In this document: piece by piece, positions 44,401-56,237 of the stretch
Position numbering within the stretch: position 1 is the stretch's first letter
How the letters are laid out: each line of letters begins with the position of its first letter
NCBI RefSeq assembly: GCF_021168455.1
Contig: NZ_JAJOZR010000002.1
Span: forward strand, 1-64,000
Direction of reading: 5' to 3'
Length of the DNA stretch: 64,000 nucleotides
From: Ferranicluibacter quercicola
GTDB lineage: Bacteria; Pseudomonadota; Alphaproteobacteria; Rhizobiales; Rhizobiaceae
Program-made: the position numbers and the translations under genes
Notes under the pieces: generated by a model
Seen by the model: the letters and a program-made list of their open reading frames with translations, nothing else
Told to the model about the DNA's origin: nothing
The model's database searches: none

Positions 44401-45071
44401 GTCGTGCTCCTTGACCGGAAAGGCTCAGCGCAAGCCTGTGCAACGGCATCGAAAAACTCTTCCATCCGCCCGATGTCCTTGACGCCGGGTGCGCGCTCCA
44501 CTCCGGAGGAGATGTCGATCGCGCGCGTGCCCGTCATCGCCAGGGCCTCGCGGATGTTTCCGGCATTGAGGCCGCCGGAAAGCATGTAATCCACCTCGGC
44601 GTCAAGCGCATGGAGGAGCGTCCAGTCGAACGCCACGCCATTGCCGCCCGGAAGGTCGGACCCCTTGGGCGCCTTGGCGTCGAACAGAAACCGGTCGGCA
44701 ATGCCGATATAGGCATCCACCGCGCGCAGGTCGTCGGCCTCGCGCACCGAAAATGCCTTCATCACAGGCCGGCCGTAGATGGCACGGATGTCCAGCGCGC
44801 GTGCGGCGGTCTCGTGGCCGTGAAGCTGCAGGATGTCGGGATCCAGCGACGAGACGATCTCGTCCAGCGTGTCGTTATCCGCATCCACCGTCACGGCGAC
44901 GATCTTTGCCCGGCCGCGAATCCGGTCGGCCAGCCGCGCGGCATCGTCCGGCTCGATATTGCGCGGGCTCTTCTCGAAAAATATGAAGCCGACATGGTTC
45001 GCGCCCAAGGCAACCGCCTTGTCGACGGCCTCGGCGGTCTTCAATCCGCAGATCTTGACATCGATGGTCAT
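44397..45071 (-). CDS. trpF: Phosphoribosylanthranilate isomerase
   Basis: 224 residues, TIM barrel in tryptophan synthesis. Catalytic Cys7 in VKICGLKTAEA and the phosphate loop LSGGLNAGNI are visible. Start 45071 is preferred for family length; ATGs 4 and 6 codons upstream are also open and no strong ribosome site separates them. First gene of trpFBA-accD-folC. Confidence 0.94.
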   Translation of the reverse strand: MTIDVKICGLKTAEAVDKAVALGANHVGFIFFEKSPRNIEPDDAARLADRIRGRAKIVAVTVDADNDTLDEIVSSLDPDILQLHGHETAARALDIRAIYGRPVMKAFSVREADDLRAVDAYIGIADRFLFDAKAPKGSDLPGGNGVAFDWTLLHALDAEVDYMLSGGLNAGNIREALAMTGTRAIDISSGVERAPGVKDIGRMEEFFDAVAQACAEPFRSRSTT

Positions 45072-45146
45072 AAGGCACCGCATTTGCATGAATCGGCCTG
45101 CGAGTCGAGCCAAAACAAGGGCCCAGGCCGTTGTCGCAGGACGCGA

Positions 45147-45926
45147 TCAGGTGAAGTCGATGGCGTGCAGCAGCGTGCCGTTGCGCTTCAGCCAGTGACG
45201 GGCATCGGCCGTGTGCGGGCAGAGCCGCTCGCAGAGCGCCCAGAAGTTCGGGCCGTGGTTCATTTCCTTGAGGTGCGCGACCTCATGGGCGGCGAGATAA
45301 TCGATGACATAAGGCGGCGCCATAACGATGCGCCAGGAGAAATTCAGCGCGCCATCCACGGCGCAGGACCCCCAGCGGCTTCGCGTGTCGCGCAGCGTCA
45401 TCGACTTGATCCGTCGCCCCACGTTCAGCGCATGAGCCGGCGCCAGCTGCTCCAGATCCCTGCGGGCTTCCTTCTTCAGGAAATCGGCGATGCGGCGGCC
45501 GAGATGTTCCGACGCGCCGCTCACCCGCAGCACGGCCTCGTCATCGACCACGACGCTTTCCGTCACGCCGCGGAGCCGCCCCGTGCGCTCAATGCGGTGC
45601 GCCACGCCGCGCACGAAGATGATGCCGCCCTCTTCCAGCACGCTCTCGCCGGAGAAGCGTGCCAGCCGGCTGGCCAGCCACGCCTGATGGCGGTCGAGAA
45701 ACTGAGTGATCTCGCGTTCGGGCAGGCCGGTCGGAATGGTCATCTTGAGGGCGCGACCACCCGGCTCGATCCGCAGCGTCATCCGTGTCGCCCTCGGGTT
45801 CTGCCGGATCGTCAGAGGAAGCGCCCGCCCGTCCACGGTCAGCGTCTTCACGACGGTCTTCGTCACCGGTTTGACAGGTGCGGCCGGCTTCTTGCGGCGA
45901 ACGGGCTTGAGCAGCAGAGGAAACAT
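45147..45926 (-). CDS. YgjP/M48-type zinc metallopeptidase-like protein
   Basis: 259 residues. Contains the zinc motif HEVAHLKEMNHG with the HExxH arrangement, then NFWALCERL; SRWGSCAVDGALNF before it is the family mark of YgjP-like (DUF45) proteins. Basic N-terminal tail, no signal peptide, so probably cytoplasmic. Substrate unknown. Start 45926 (CAGGAA upstream) avoids the terminator at 45976-46008. The next gene trpF begins 75 bp downstream of its stop. Confidence 0.85.
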   Translation of the reverse strand: MFPLLLKPVRRKKPAAPVKPVTKTVVKTLTVDGRALPLTIRQNPRATRMTLRIEPGGRALKMTIPTGLPEREITQFLDRHQAWLASRLARFSGESVLEEGGIIFVRGVAHRIERTGRLRGVTESVVVDDEAVLRVSGASEHLGRRIADFLKKEARRDLEQLAPAHALNVGRRIKSMTLRDTRSRWGSCAVDGALNFSWRIVMAPPYVIDYLAAHEVAHLKEMNHGPNFWALCERLCPHTADARHWLKRNGTLLHAIDFT

Positions 45927-45975
45927 GGGTTCCTGATAGATGATTCGCGGGATTTCCGCCTCGGGACCGGCATGA

Positions 45976-46008
45976 AAAAGCCGGCCTTCCCGCAAGAGGA
46001 AGGCCGGC
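45976..46008 (-). terminator. Rho-independent terminator after the DUF2852 gene
   Basis: On the minus strand GCCGGCCTTCC pairs with GGAAGGCCGGC and is followed by TTTTT. It separates the DUF2852 gene from the metallopeptidase gene. Confidence 0.85.
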
Positions 46009-46050
46009 GCATTTCCATGGGGGCGCCATCATCCGACGGCGCGTTCCGGA

Positions 46051-46503
46051 TCAGTTGCCGGTGTAACCGGTGACCGGGCCGTTCGACGGCGTGTTGCGCT
46101 CGCGCATGAAGCGGTCGAAATCGTCTTGGTCCTTGGCGCGGCGCAGTTCGCGGACATAGGCGTCGAAATCTTCGCGCATGTCATCCAGACGGCGGCGCTC
46201 TTCATCGAGACGCGCCAGCTCGGCTTCGCGCCAGTCGTCGAAGGCGACGTTGCCGGTGTGGCCGGCGCGGAAGGTGCCGCGCGAGAAGCCCGTCTTGCCG
46301 AAGCCGCCGAACCCGCCTTTGACGGTGGAGAAGACGGTATCGACGGAGGCGTTCGCGTCGCGCTTGAAGGATTTCAGGCGTTCGCCGAAGATAATGTAGG
46401 CGAGCATGGCGAGGCCAAGCGGCCAGAAGACGACGAAGCCGAGAACCATCAACGCAATGGTCGCGGGCGTCCAGTCAGGACGGATCAAGGCATTCTGATT
46501 CAT
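46051..46503 (-). CDS. DUF2852 membrane protein
   Basis: 150 residues. One hydrophobic segment, ATIALMVLGFVVFWPLGLAM and onward, near residues 15-40, then a Gly/Phe-rich stretch (GGFGGFGKTGF) and a C-terminal predicted coiled coil (DEERRRLDDMREDFDAYVREL). Function unknown; the family is common in Rhizobiales. Single gene with its own terminator; start 46503 chosen for family length. Confidence 0.8.
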   Translation of the reverse strand: MNQNALIRPDWTPATIALMVLGFVVFWPLGLAMLAYIIFGERLKSFKRDANASVDTVFSTVKGGFGGFGKTGFSRGTFRAGHTGNVAFDDWREAELARLDEERRRLDDMREDFDAYVRELRRAKDQDDFDRFMRERNTPSNGPVTGYTGN

Positions 46504-46660
46504 GGAGATTAAGTCCTCGTCAATGGAGGGTTCGATCGTCGAACCCGCTTGTAAGGATGTGGGAACAGGTCCATTCCATCGCAAGACGAACCGATCAGAA
46601 ATCGGGCAAGGGCTTGCCCGATCTCACCATTTTTTGATGTTTCCGTCCGCTTTCCAGCCT

Positions 46661-47932
46661 TTAAGCGGTTTTTCCGCCCTTGATGACCTTGACGGCTGCA
46701 GCCTTGTGGCCGTGCTCGCGCTGGAAGGCGGTGATGCGCGGCGCGATTTCCCGACGGAAACGCGACCCGTTGAACACGCCGTAATGGCCGACATCCGGCT
46801 GCACGTAGTGCATCCGCATATGGTCGGGAATGTTGGAACAGATGGTCTGCGCCGCCTCCGTCTGACCCGCGCCGGAGATGTCGTCGTTCTCGCCCTCCAC
46901 CGTCAGCAAAGCCACCTTACGGATAGCATGCGTATCCACCCGCTCGCCCCGATGCATCATCTCGCCCTTCGGCAAGGCATGCTGCATGAACACGACATCG
47001 ACGGTCTGCAGGTAGAATTCGGCGGTCAGGTCCATTACCGCGAGATATTCGTCGTAGAACTCGCGGTGCTTCTCCGCCGCATCGCCGTCGTGCTTGACGA
47101 GATGGTCGAAGAATTCCTTCTGGGCATTGATATGCCTGTCGAGGTTCATCGACATGAAGCCGGAAAGCTGGAGGAAGCCGGGATAGACCGGCCGCATGAA
47201 GCCCGGCTGCGGAAAGGGAACGGGCATCACGACATTGTCGCGGAACCACTCGATCGGCTTGTCCTTGGCGAGCTGGTTGACGGCCGTCGGGTTGATCCGC
47301 GTGTCGATCGGCCCGCCCATCAGCGTCATCGAGGCCGGCGACAGCGCATCGCCCCGGCCTTCCATGATGGCAGCCGCCGCGAGAACGGGCACGGCCGGCT
47401 GGCAGACCGCGACGACATGCGTATCGGGCCCGAGGAAATGCAGGATCTCGATGACGTATTCGATGTAGTCGTCGAGATCGAAGGTCCCCTCGGTCAGAGG
47501 CACCATGCGGGCGTCGATCCAGTCGGTGATGTAGATGTCGGAGGTCGGCAGCAGCGCTTCTACGGTGCCGCGCAGAAGGGTCGCGTAATGGCCGGACATC
47601 GGGGCGACGATCAGGACGCGCGGATCGGACCGGGCCGGCTTTTCGAGAACGCGCTCGAAGTGAATGAGATTGCAGAAGGGCTGACGCCAGACGATCTTCT
47701 CGTCGATCGAAATCGGCTCGCCGTCGATGATCGTCTCGTACAGGCCGAATTCCGGCTTTCCGTAGCGACGTGTCGAGCGCTCGAAGACTTCCAGGCCGGC
47801 GGCGGCGGTGCGGCCGAGATAGGTTTGCGATAGCGGATTGAGCGGATTGCTATAGGCCAGACGCATCGCGTCGGCAGCGGCACGCCAGGGGGCCATGATC
47901 GCGTGGTTCAGCTCGTAGAACTGGTAAAACAT
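46661..47932 (-). CDS. phaZ: Intracellular polyhydroxybutyrate depolymerase
   Basis: 423 residues. N-terminus MFYQFYELNHAIMAPWRA is typical of the intracellular enzyme. The catalytic nucleophile is Cys177 in HVVAVCQPA, in place of the Ser used by secreted depolymerases. Mobilises stored PHB carbon granules. AGGAG precedes the ATG at 47932. Monocistronic. Confidence 0.93.
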   Translation of the reverse strand: MFYQFYELNHAIMAPWRAAADAMRLAYSNPLNPLSQTYLGRTAAAGLEVFERSTRRYGKPEFGLYETIIDGEPISIDEKIVWRQPFCNLIHFERVLEKPARSDPRVLIVAPMSGHYATLLRGTVEALLPTSDIYITDWIDARMVPLTEGTFDLDDYIEYVIEILHFLGPDTHVVAVCQPAVPVLAAAAIMEGRGDALSPASMTLMGGPIDTRINPTAVNQLAKDKPIEWFRDNVVMPVPFPQPGFMRPVYPGFLQLSGFMSMNLDRHINAQKEFFDHLVKHDGDAAEKHREFYDEYLAVMDLTAEFYLQTVDVVFMQHALPKGEMMHRGERVDTHAIRKVALLTVEGENDDISGAGQTEAAQTICSNIPDHMRMHYVQPDVGHYGVFNGSRFRREIAPRITAFQREHGHKAAAVKVIKGGKTA

Positions 47933-48168
47933 TGGATGCAAACTCCTTTTTACCATGAGCGGAGACAGTTCTGGCGTAACGTCTCCGTTTCATATTCCTC
48001 TAATATTACAGGCTACGCTCTCTTGTGCAGTGCGGCAAGTGCGTCAGAGTATCACGCCGGGCCGGTGCGAAACTGTTGCAAGACGTTTTCCTCCCATCAT
48101 CTTGAAATCCTCCGTTATTCTCCGACCGCAGTGTGCGCCTCCAGGCATTGACAAGTCGCTAAGCCTTC

Positions 48169-48972
48169 TCAATACCCGGTTGAACCTGCCGGGCCTTGCG
48201 TGTCCTCGCCCTGATATTGGCGACGCAGCCGGGTCGTTGCTTCCACCAGTGTCGTGACATCCGTGCCGATCGCCATGAAGTCCGCGCCCAGCGTGCGGTA
48301 GAGCCGCGCCTGATCGAGGTTCAGCGTCATGATGCCCGACGCCTTGCCGGCGCGGGCGATCCGCGCGAAGGCATCGCGAATGGCGGCCGTGACATCGGCA
48401 TGGCCCGGCTGCCCGAGAAGGCCCATGTCGGCGGCGAGATCGGACGGACCGATGAACAATCCGTCGATGCCGTCGATCGCGGCGATCCGGTCGAGAGCGT
48501 CGAGACCTGCCCGGCTCTCGATCTGGACGATCAGGCAGATTTCGCGGTCGGCCGTTTCCAGATAGTCGCCGATGCGGCTGAAGCGGGAGGCGCGGCCAAG
48601 CGCTGCGCCGACGCCGCGGTCGCCGTGCGGCGGATAGCGCACCGCCCGCACCAGCCGCTCGGCGTCCTCGACGGTTTCCACCATCGGGATCATGACGGTC
48701 TGGGCGCCGGCATCGAGAATCTGCTTGATCATCCAGGTCTCGCCCACCGGCAAGCGCACGACCGCATGGCTCTGCGAGCCTTTGAGCGCCTGGACCTGCG
48801 CCGCCAGCGAGGGAATGTCGTTCGGGGCATGCTCGCCGTCGATCAGCAACCAGTCATAGCCGCTGCCGGACACGACCTCCGCCGCATAGGGGCTGGCCAG
48901 CGCCACCCAGAATCCGAGCTGGAAGCGCCGCTCGTTCAGCGCCGCCTTGAATGGGTTGACCGGTGCCGGCAC
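48169..48972 (-). CDS. HpcH/HpaI family aldolase
   Basis: 267 residues, class II pyruvate aldolase barrel. Motifs: LLIDGEHAPND, IPMVETVEDAERLVRA, VQIESRAGLD and GPSDLAADMG, the last with metal ligands. Likely 4-hydroxy-2-oxoheptanedioate or 2-keto-3-deoxy sugar acid aldolase, but no catabolic genes lie nearby, so the substrate is unknown. Start is a GTG at 48972 with AAGGAGA directly upstream. Confidence 0.85.
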   Translation of the reverse strand: MPAPVNPFKAALNERRFQLGFWVALASPYAAEVVSGSGYDWLLIDGEHAPNDIPSLAAQVQALKGSQSHAVVRLPVGETWMIKQILDAGAQTVMIPMVETVEDAERLVRAVRYPPHGDRGVGAALGRASRFSRIGDYLETADREICLIVQIESRAGLDALDRIAAIDGIDGLFIGPSDLAADMGLLGQPGHADVTAAIRDAFARIARAGKASGIMTLNLDQARLYRTLGADFMAIGTDVTTLVEATTRLRRQYQGEDTQGPAGSTGY

Positions 48973-49174
48973 GTCGCTCTCCTTCTCGCCCTCACCCGTT
49001 TCAGATAGGGCACATGGCAATCGTCTCCATGGCGAAGACACTCTATTCGCCAAAAGCATCTTGTCGGGAACGGCGTGGACTTACTAGATGGTGCGGTGCG
49101 CTCTCCGTTGCGCCCATGCTTTTCCCCTCGGCAACCGCTGGCTCAGCGGCCGACCCACGCGAAGGACCAGAACC

Positions 49175-49777
49175 ATGACCACGTCGAGCAATTTCCGACA
49201 GGCCGACCATCCGATCGAAGCAAGCTTTCTCGACCGCTGGTCGCCCCGCGCGTTCAAGGACGAGACGATGGACGAGGCCCAGCTTCTCACGATTCTCGAA
49301 GCCGGCCGCTGGGCGCCGTCGGCCTTCAACTCGCAGCCCTGGCGCTTTTCCTACGCGCTGCGCGGCACGCCGGAATGGGACACGCTTCTCCCGATCCTCA
49401 ACGATTTCAACCAGAGCTGGGCGAAATCGGCCTCCGCACTGGTGATCATCATCTCCAAGACGCACTTCACGGCACCGGGCTCCACCGAATCCAAGCCGTC
49501 CTACAGCCATAGCTTCGATGCCGGCTCGGCCTGGGGTGCCATCGCCCATCAGGCCATGCTGCTCGGCTACCAGGCGCACGGCATGACCGGCATCCATTTC
49601 GACAAGGCTGCGGAGATCCTCGGCATTCCCGAAGGCTACCGCGTCGAGGCGGGTGTTGCGATCGGCCGGGTCGGCGACAAGTCGGTGCTGCCGGAAGGTC
49701 TGCAGGCTCGAGAAACCCCGAGCCCCCGCCGCCCGCTCTCCGAACTCGCCTTCAACGGCAGCTTCAAGGCCGACTGA
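49175..49777 (+). CDS. Nitroreductase family flavoprotein
   Basis: 200 residues. FMN-binding N-terminus RWSPRAFKDE and EAGRWAPSAFNSQPWRF, and GAIAHQAMLLGYQAHGMTGI at the middle, mark a nitroreductase-fold oxidoreductase. Substrate unknown. Start 49175 chosen for family length. Terminator at 49811-49848. Confidence 0.88.
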   Translation: MTTSSNFRQADHPIEASFLDRWSPRAFKDETMDEAQLLTILEAGRWAPSAFNSQPWRFSYALRGTPEWDTLLPILNDFNQSWAKSASALVIIISKTHFTAPGSTESKPSYSHSFDAGSAWGAIAHQAMLLGYQAHGMTGIHFDKAAEILGIPEGYRVEAGVAIGRVGDKSVLPEGLQARETPSPRRPLSELAFNGSFKAD

Positions 49778-49810
49778 TCGGCATCCGTCTCAAGGCCTGA
49801 GACAGACAGC

Positions 49811-49848
49811 AAAAGGCCCTCGCAACCATTCGGTTGCGAGGGCCTTTT
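49811..49848. terminator. Bidirectional rho-independent terminator
   Basis: A 17-bp perfect stem (AAAAGGCCCTCGCAACC with its complement) and 4-nt loop ATTC. The flanking A and T runs lie inside the stem, so it serves both nitroreductase (+) and gyrB (-). Confidence 0.9.
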
Positions 49849-49877
49849 CAATGCCATTTCCTGACGAAGGACGTCCG

Positions 49878-52313
<2,436 letters not shown>

Positions 52314-52580
52314 AGAGGTCGGGTCTTTCCATTGTTACGGCGTGTTCCGCGCTTGCCCTGCGATCGCCGGGCCATGCGGGAATCCGGGAGAACGAATCAG
52401 CGTGCCGGCAATCGTCTGAATATAGGCATTTCCGGGTCCGGTTCCATATTTGAGAGATGGTTGCGGGCCGGAAACGGGACTTGAAAACGACCCGGCGGCA
52501 GCGGGATCGTGGGGTGGGTTCTTCCGTTTTTCTCGCAGCTCCCCAGGCAAGATCGCCAGGCTCATTTGCCGGAGAGCATT

Positions 52581-52958
52581 TCAGGCACCATCTTTAGCAC
52601 CCTTCTGCGCATTGTCCAAAAGTTGCGTGATATCCACAACCGTCTGGTCGGGAAGATGACGGATCCGGGCCGCCAGACGGTTGGCCAGGATGGTGTGCGC
52701 GGCGGGGAGACCCGATGTATCGACGGTAACGCGCGGGTTCGACTGCGCCGCAAGCGCGAACAGGGCGTCCGCCTCGTCCCAGATGATGTGGAAGTAGCCG
52801 GCGACCCGCTGGAGGAAGTCGAAGCTCGGCGTGCCGCGGCGGCCGTGCTCGAGCGCCGAGAGATAGGCGGCGGACACGTTGAGCGCCTGCGCCATCTGCT
52901 TCTGCGTCACCCCGCGCTCGGCGCGCAGGCGAACCATCTCCTCACCGAAGGGCGTCAT
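52581..52958 (-). CDS. XRE-family helix-turn-helix regulator
   Basis: 125 residues. HTH at about 10-55 (MVRLRAERGVTQKQMAQALN, then VSAAYLSALEHGRRG), followed by a short C-terminal domain. DNA target unknown. The ATG overlaps the Smr gene stop by 4 bp, so it is translated after smr from one message. Conserved next to gyrB in rhizobia. Confidence 0.88.
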   Translation of the reverse strand: MTPFGEEMVRLRAERGVTQKQMAQALNVSAAYLSALEHGRRGTPSFDFLQRVAGYFHIIWDEADALFALAAQSNPRVTVDTSGLPAAHTILANRLAARIRHLPDQTVVDITQLLDNAQKGAKDGA

Positions 52959-53524
52959 GCCGTGGGGCCGGAGCCGTGCCGCGAGACGCCGTGCCGCGAC
53001 AGGCGGACATAGAGCGCGCCTTCGCCGCCATGATTGCGCGCAGCGGGCTCGTAGGAGGAAATCAGCGGGCGGAAATCGGGCAACGAGAACCAGAGCGGTA
53101 CCGCCCGTTTCAACGCGCCTTCGCTGCCCATCGACGTGCCCTTGCCGGTGATGACGAGAACATGCCGCAGGCCGTGATCATGCGCCCGCGCGATGAAGCG
53201 GAGCAGAAGGCCATGCGCTTCCGATTGCGCCATGCCGTGAAGGTCGATGCGGGCATCGATCGGCAGGTGTCCCTTGGCGAGCTTCCGCTTGACCGGCTTT
53301 TCCAGCGGCTGGTGACGTCGCGGCGTTTCGACCCTGGCGACGGGCACGGGCTCCCGTACCGCCTTCGCTGCAGGCACGGGCACAGGTTCGGCAGGCTTTG
53401 CCGGCGCGTCCTCTCCCTCGAAGAGCGCGAGCAGTTCCATGCGCCCGGGAAGCGCGCGCGTCGAGCGGGCGACCTTGCCCCAGAGAATGCGGTCTTCGCT
53501 CGAAAGCGTCTTCTTCCTCGTCAT
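52955..53524 (-). CDS. Smr domain protein (MutS2 C-terminal-like endonuclease)
   Basis: 189 residues. A low-complexity Pro/Ala-rich linker (AKPAEPVPVPAAKAVREPVP) joins a short N-terminus to the Smr domain: IDLHGMAQSEAH and VLVITGKGTSMG, the motifs of MutS2-type nicking endonucleases. Nucleic-acid substrate unknown. Overlaps mltA (stop 53521) and the XRE gene at both ends by 4 bp. Confidence 0.88.
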   Translation of the reverse strand: MTRKKTLSSEDRILWGKVARSTRALPGRMELLALFEGEDAPAKPAEPVPVPAAKAVREPVPVARVETPRRHQPLEKPVKRKLAKGHLPIDARIDLHGMAQSEAHGLLLRFIARAHDHGLRHVLVITGKGTSMGSEGALKRAVPLWFSLPDFRPLISSYEPAARNHGGEGALYVRLSRHGVSRHGSGPTA

Positions 53525-54627
53525 GCCTCGTATCTTGCCGCCGCCGCCTTCGGAATCAAAATGAAAAAGTCCGCATCGTTGCGCACCGCGCCCGCCCGCT
53601 CGCCGGCCTCGTCGCCCGACCCGGTGAAGATATCGCCGCGGGCCGGACCGACGATGGCCGTGCCCGTGTCGAGAGCCAGCATCAGCCGGCGGAACGGACG
53701 GCCGTCGTCGATGCGGGTGAGGCTGTCGCTCGCGATGAAGAACGGCACACCGAAGGTATGGATCAACCGATCGACCGCCAGCGAGCGTCCCGGCACCAGG
53801 GGCACCTTGGCGGCGGCCACGGGTCCGAGCGCAGGATCCTCGACCGCGGCCTCGCGGAAGAAGATGAAGGAACGATTGTGCCACATCACCGCGTCGGCCT
53901 CCTCGGGATGGGTATCGAGCCAGGCCTTGATCGACTGCATGGATACGGTCGCCGCATCGATCTCGCCGCGGTCGATCAGCAGGCGGCCGATGGCCGAGAA
54001 GGGATGGCCGCTTTTGCCGGCATAGGTGATGCGCTCCGAAGAGCCGTCCGGAAAAAGGAGACGCGCGGCCCCCTGGACATGGGCGAAGAAGACGTCGCTC
54101 TTCGAGCGGGCAAAGGCGATCTCCAGCCCGCGGCCGGCGAGACAGCCGGTCTCGATCGCGCGCCGGTCGGGATATTCCTCGATCCGGTCTCCCACGCGTC
54201 GGGCGAAGACAAAGCTCTCGTCCAGCCCGGCCGGGCGGTTGGCCGCGTCGAGATCGACCAGATCGTCCGGCCGGCGATAGAAGGGATAGGCATATTCGGC
54301 CGTTCGTACCCGGCTGACGGCAACGGTCGGCTCGAAGAAGGCGGTGACAAAGCCCGGCCGCCCGTCGCGACGCGCGATGGCGAAGGGCTGGAAGTGTTCC
54401 TCGAAGAAGGTGCGGGCGGCGGCGGCATCCCGTACGTCCACCGCATCGGCGGCATGGAAGGCCGGCAGGAGATCGTGCGAGGATATGCCGAGCGATCCGG
54501 ACCGGTGGGGCTTGACCGTCTCGACATGGTGCCGGCACCGGCGCAGGGCTGGCAGGAGATCCGACGGATCGTCGCCTGCCCAGCCGGGCAGATCCGAAAA
54601 GGCGACCTTGCGCAGCGCGAAATCCAT
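53521..54627 (-). CDS. mltA: MltA-type membrane-bound lytic murein transglycosylase, without signal peptide
   Basis: 368 residues. The catalytic 3D domain is near the C-terminus: ALDTGTAIVGPARGDIF, with the Asp-Gly-x-Ala-Ile spacing of MltA. It cleaves glycan strands. The ATG 54627 begins MDFALRKVAFSDLPGWAGDD, which is not a signal peptide, and an in-frame TAG lies 12 bp upstream (54639-54637), so no leader can be added. Export may need another route, or the start is misjudged. Overlaps smr by 4 bp. Confidence 0.88.
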   Translation of the reverse strand: MDFALRKVAFSDLPGWAGDDPSDLLPALRRCRHHVETVKPHRSGSLGISSHDLLPAFHAADAVDVRDAAAARTFFEEHFQPFAIARRDGRPGFVTAFFEPTVAVSRVRTAEYAYPFYRRPDDLVDLDAANRPAGLDESFVFARRVGDRIEEYPDRRAIETGCLAGRGLEIAFARSKSDVFFAHVQGAARLLFPDGSSERITYAGKSGHPFSAIGRLLIDRGEIDAATVSMQSIKAWLDTHPEEADAVMWHNRSFIFFREAAVEDPALGPVAAAKVPLVPGRSLAVDRLIHTFGVPFFIASDSLTRIDDGRPFRRLMLALDTGTAIVGPARGDIFTGSGDEAGERAGAVRNDADFFILIPKAAAARYEA

Positions 54628-54682
54628 CGGCGATCCCTATCTCTCTCAACAGGCCCGCGCAAATGCCCGGACGCCCGGGACC

Positions 54683-55381
54683 TCAGTTTTCGGATTCGGT
54701 CGCGATCAGCTTCCAGTTCGGATCGCGCGAGCGGGTGTCGCGGGCAAACGTCCAGAGGTCGTTAACCTCGGAGACGGCTTCCGCATCACCATCGACGATC
54801 GTTCCGGCCTTGTCGAAGGTTGCCGAGATCAGCTGGCTGAAGATCCGCACGGTGACGATCGCTTCGCCGTCCTTGAGATCGGCCGAGACGATGTCGGACT
54901 TCTCGATGCCGACGAAGGTGGATTTGACGATTTCGCCCTTGGCCTCGCGGTCGGCGATCGCCGCCTCGAAGCCGTCATAGACCTCCTTGGACAGGAGCGA
55001 CTTCAGGGTCTTCCTGTCGCCATCGGCAAAGGCGGTCACGATCATTTCATAGGCCATCCGTGCACCGTTCACGAACTCCTTCGGGTCGAAGGCGTTGTCG
55101 GCGTCGGTGATCTTGCGCAGCGAAGCGTTCAGCGGGGTCTCGGGCTTGGCGAAGGCATCGATCGCGGCATAGCGCGCCGCCTCGTCCACGACAGTGTCGC
55201 GGCGGGGAAGCTGGACGACCTTGCCGGTCGGGTCGGAACTCTCGACGGGTTCGCGGGCGGAGAAGGGATCGGACGGCGGGCGTTCATTGCCTGTCCGACG
55301 GCCCAGCACGCTGCGAAGCTGGATGAAAATGATCACCGCGGCGACAAGAAAGAACAATGTTACGAAGTCGAAAGATCCCAT
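54683..55381 (-). CDS. Tim44/TimA-domain membrane adaptor protein
   Basis: 232 residues. N-terminal membrane helix FVTLFFLVAAVIIFIQL, acidic/basic linker, then a Tim44-like domain (AYEMIVTAFADGDRKTLKSL, ADREAKGEIVKSTFVGIEK). Related proteins in alphaproteobacteria are called TimA and lie near secB and fxsA. Start 55381 for family length. Mature part probably cytoplasmic. Confidence 0.85.
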   Translation of the reverse strand: MGSFDFVTLFFLVAAVIIFIQLRSVLGRRTGNERPPSDPFSAREPVESSDPTGKVVQLPRRDTVVDEAARYAAIDAFAKPETPLNASLRKITDADNAFDPKEFVNGARMAYEMIVTAFADGDRKTLKSLLSKEVYDGFEAAIADREAKGEIVKSTFVGIEKSDIVSADLKDGEAIVTVRIFSQLISATFDKAGTIVDGDAEAVSEVNDLWTFARDTRSRDPNWKLIATESEN

Positions 55382-55601
55382 TTCCACCAATGCCGCTTTT
55401 ATGATGTATCTTAGAGACCCATATAGACGCGATGACCCCATCATTCAAATGGCCAGGAGCAGATTGCCAGACCGCCGAAAGCAGATCGGCAGAGCGAGCA
55501 AAGCAGACCAATGGCCAGGGCATGATCCGATGCCGCCTTATAGCTCCGATGCCACGCGGCATCGGGCAGACGACAACCCTTCCAACCGACACGTGGACCG
55601 A

Positions 55602-56093
55602 ATGCGCCTTTCCCTGATCCCGCTCTTCTTCCTGCTCCTGCCGATGGCGGAAATCGCCACCTTCATCGTCGTCGGGCGCGAGATCGGCGTGGGTGCCACG
55701 CTCGGTCTCATTCTCCTGTCCGCCGTCGTCGGCGCGCTTCTCTTGCGGGCGCAAGGCCTTGGTGTGCTGCGGAAACTCCAGTCCGCATCGCGCACCGGCG
55801 AGAACCCCGGCCGGCAGATCGTGCATGGCGCGATGATCGTCATTGCCGCCTTTCTCCTGATCCTGCCCGGCTTCCTGACGGACATCTTCGGCATCCTCCT
55901 CTTCATCCCCGCCGTGCGCGAAGCGGTCTGGCAGTTCCTGCGCAAGCGGATCACCGTGGTGACGCGGACGAGCAGCACGCGACCGGATCCGGCCGGCGCC
56001 CGGCCCCGCGCCATCCCCGGCGTGATCGATCTCGATGACGCAGAATTTACCAGGGACCCCGACCGCAGTGACCCGAACGACCGGCTGCGGTGA
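55602..56093 (+). CDS. fxsA: FxsA family membrane protein
   Basis: 163 residues. Four predicted membrane segments: LSLIPLFFLLLPMAEIATFI, GATLGLILLSAVVGALLL, IVIAAFLLILPGFLTDIFG and the next. FxsA in E. coli suppresses F exclusion of phage T7; the rhizobial role is unknown. Start 55602 fits helix 1; a longer frame upstream is not conserved. Divergent from the Tim44 gene. Confidence 0.88.
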   Translation: MRLSLIPLFFLLLPMAEIATFIVVGREIGVGATLGLILLSAVVGALLLRAQGLGVLRKLQSASRTGENPGRQIVHGAMIVIAAFLLILPGFLTDIFGILLFIPAVREAVWQFLRKRITVVTRTSSTRPDPAGARPRAIPGVIDLDDAEFTRDPDRSDPNDRLR

Positions 56094-56237
56094 CCGCGCG
56101 CATGCCGAAGACGCGTTGCTCCTGCCCCGCCCGGCCGCTCGGGTTGTAAGGGCATGCCCGAAATGATAGATGCGCTCGACCATTGAACCGCTCCATCCAA
56201 CGCATCATTTATCGAACGCCTCCAAGGAACGCGCCTC

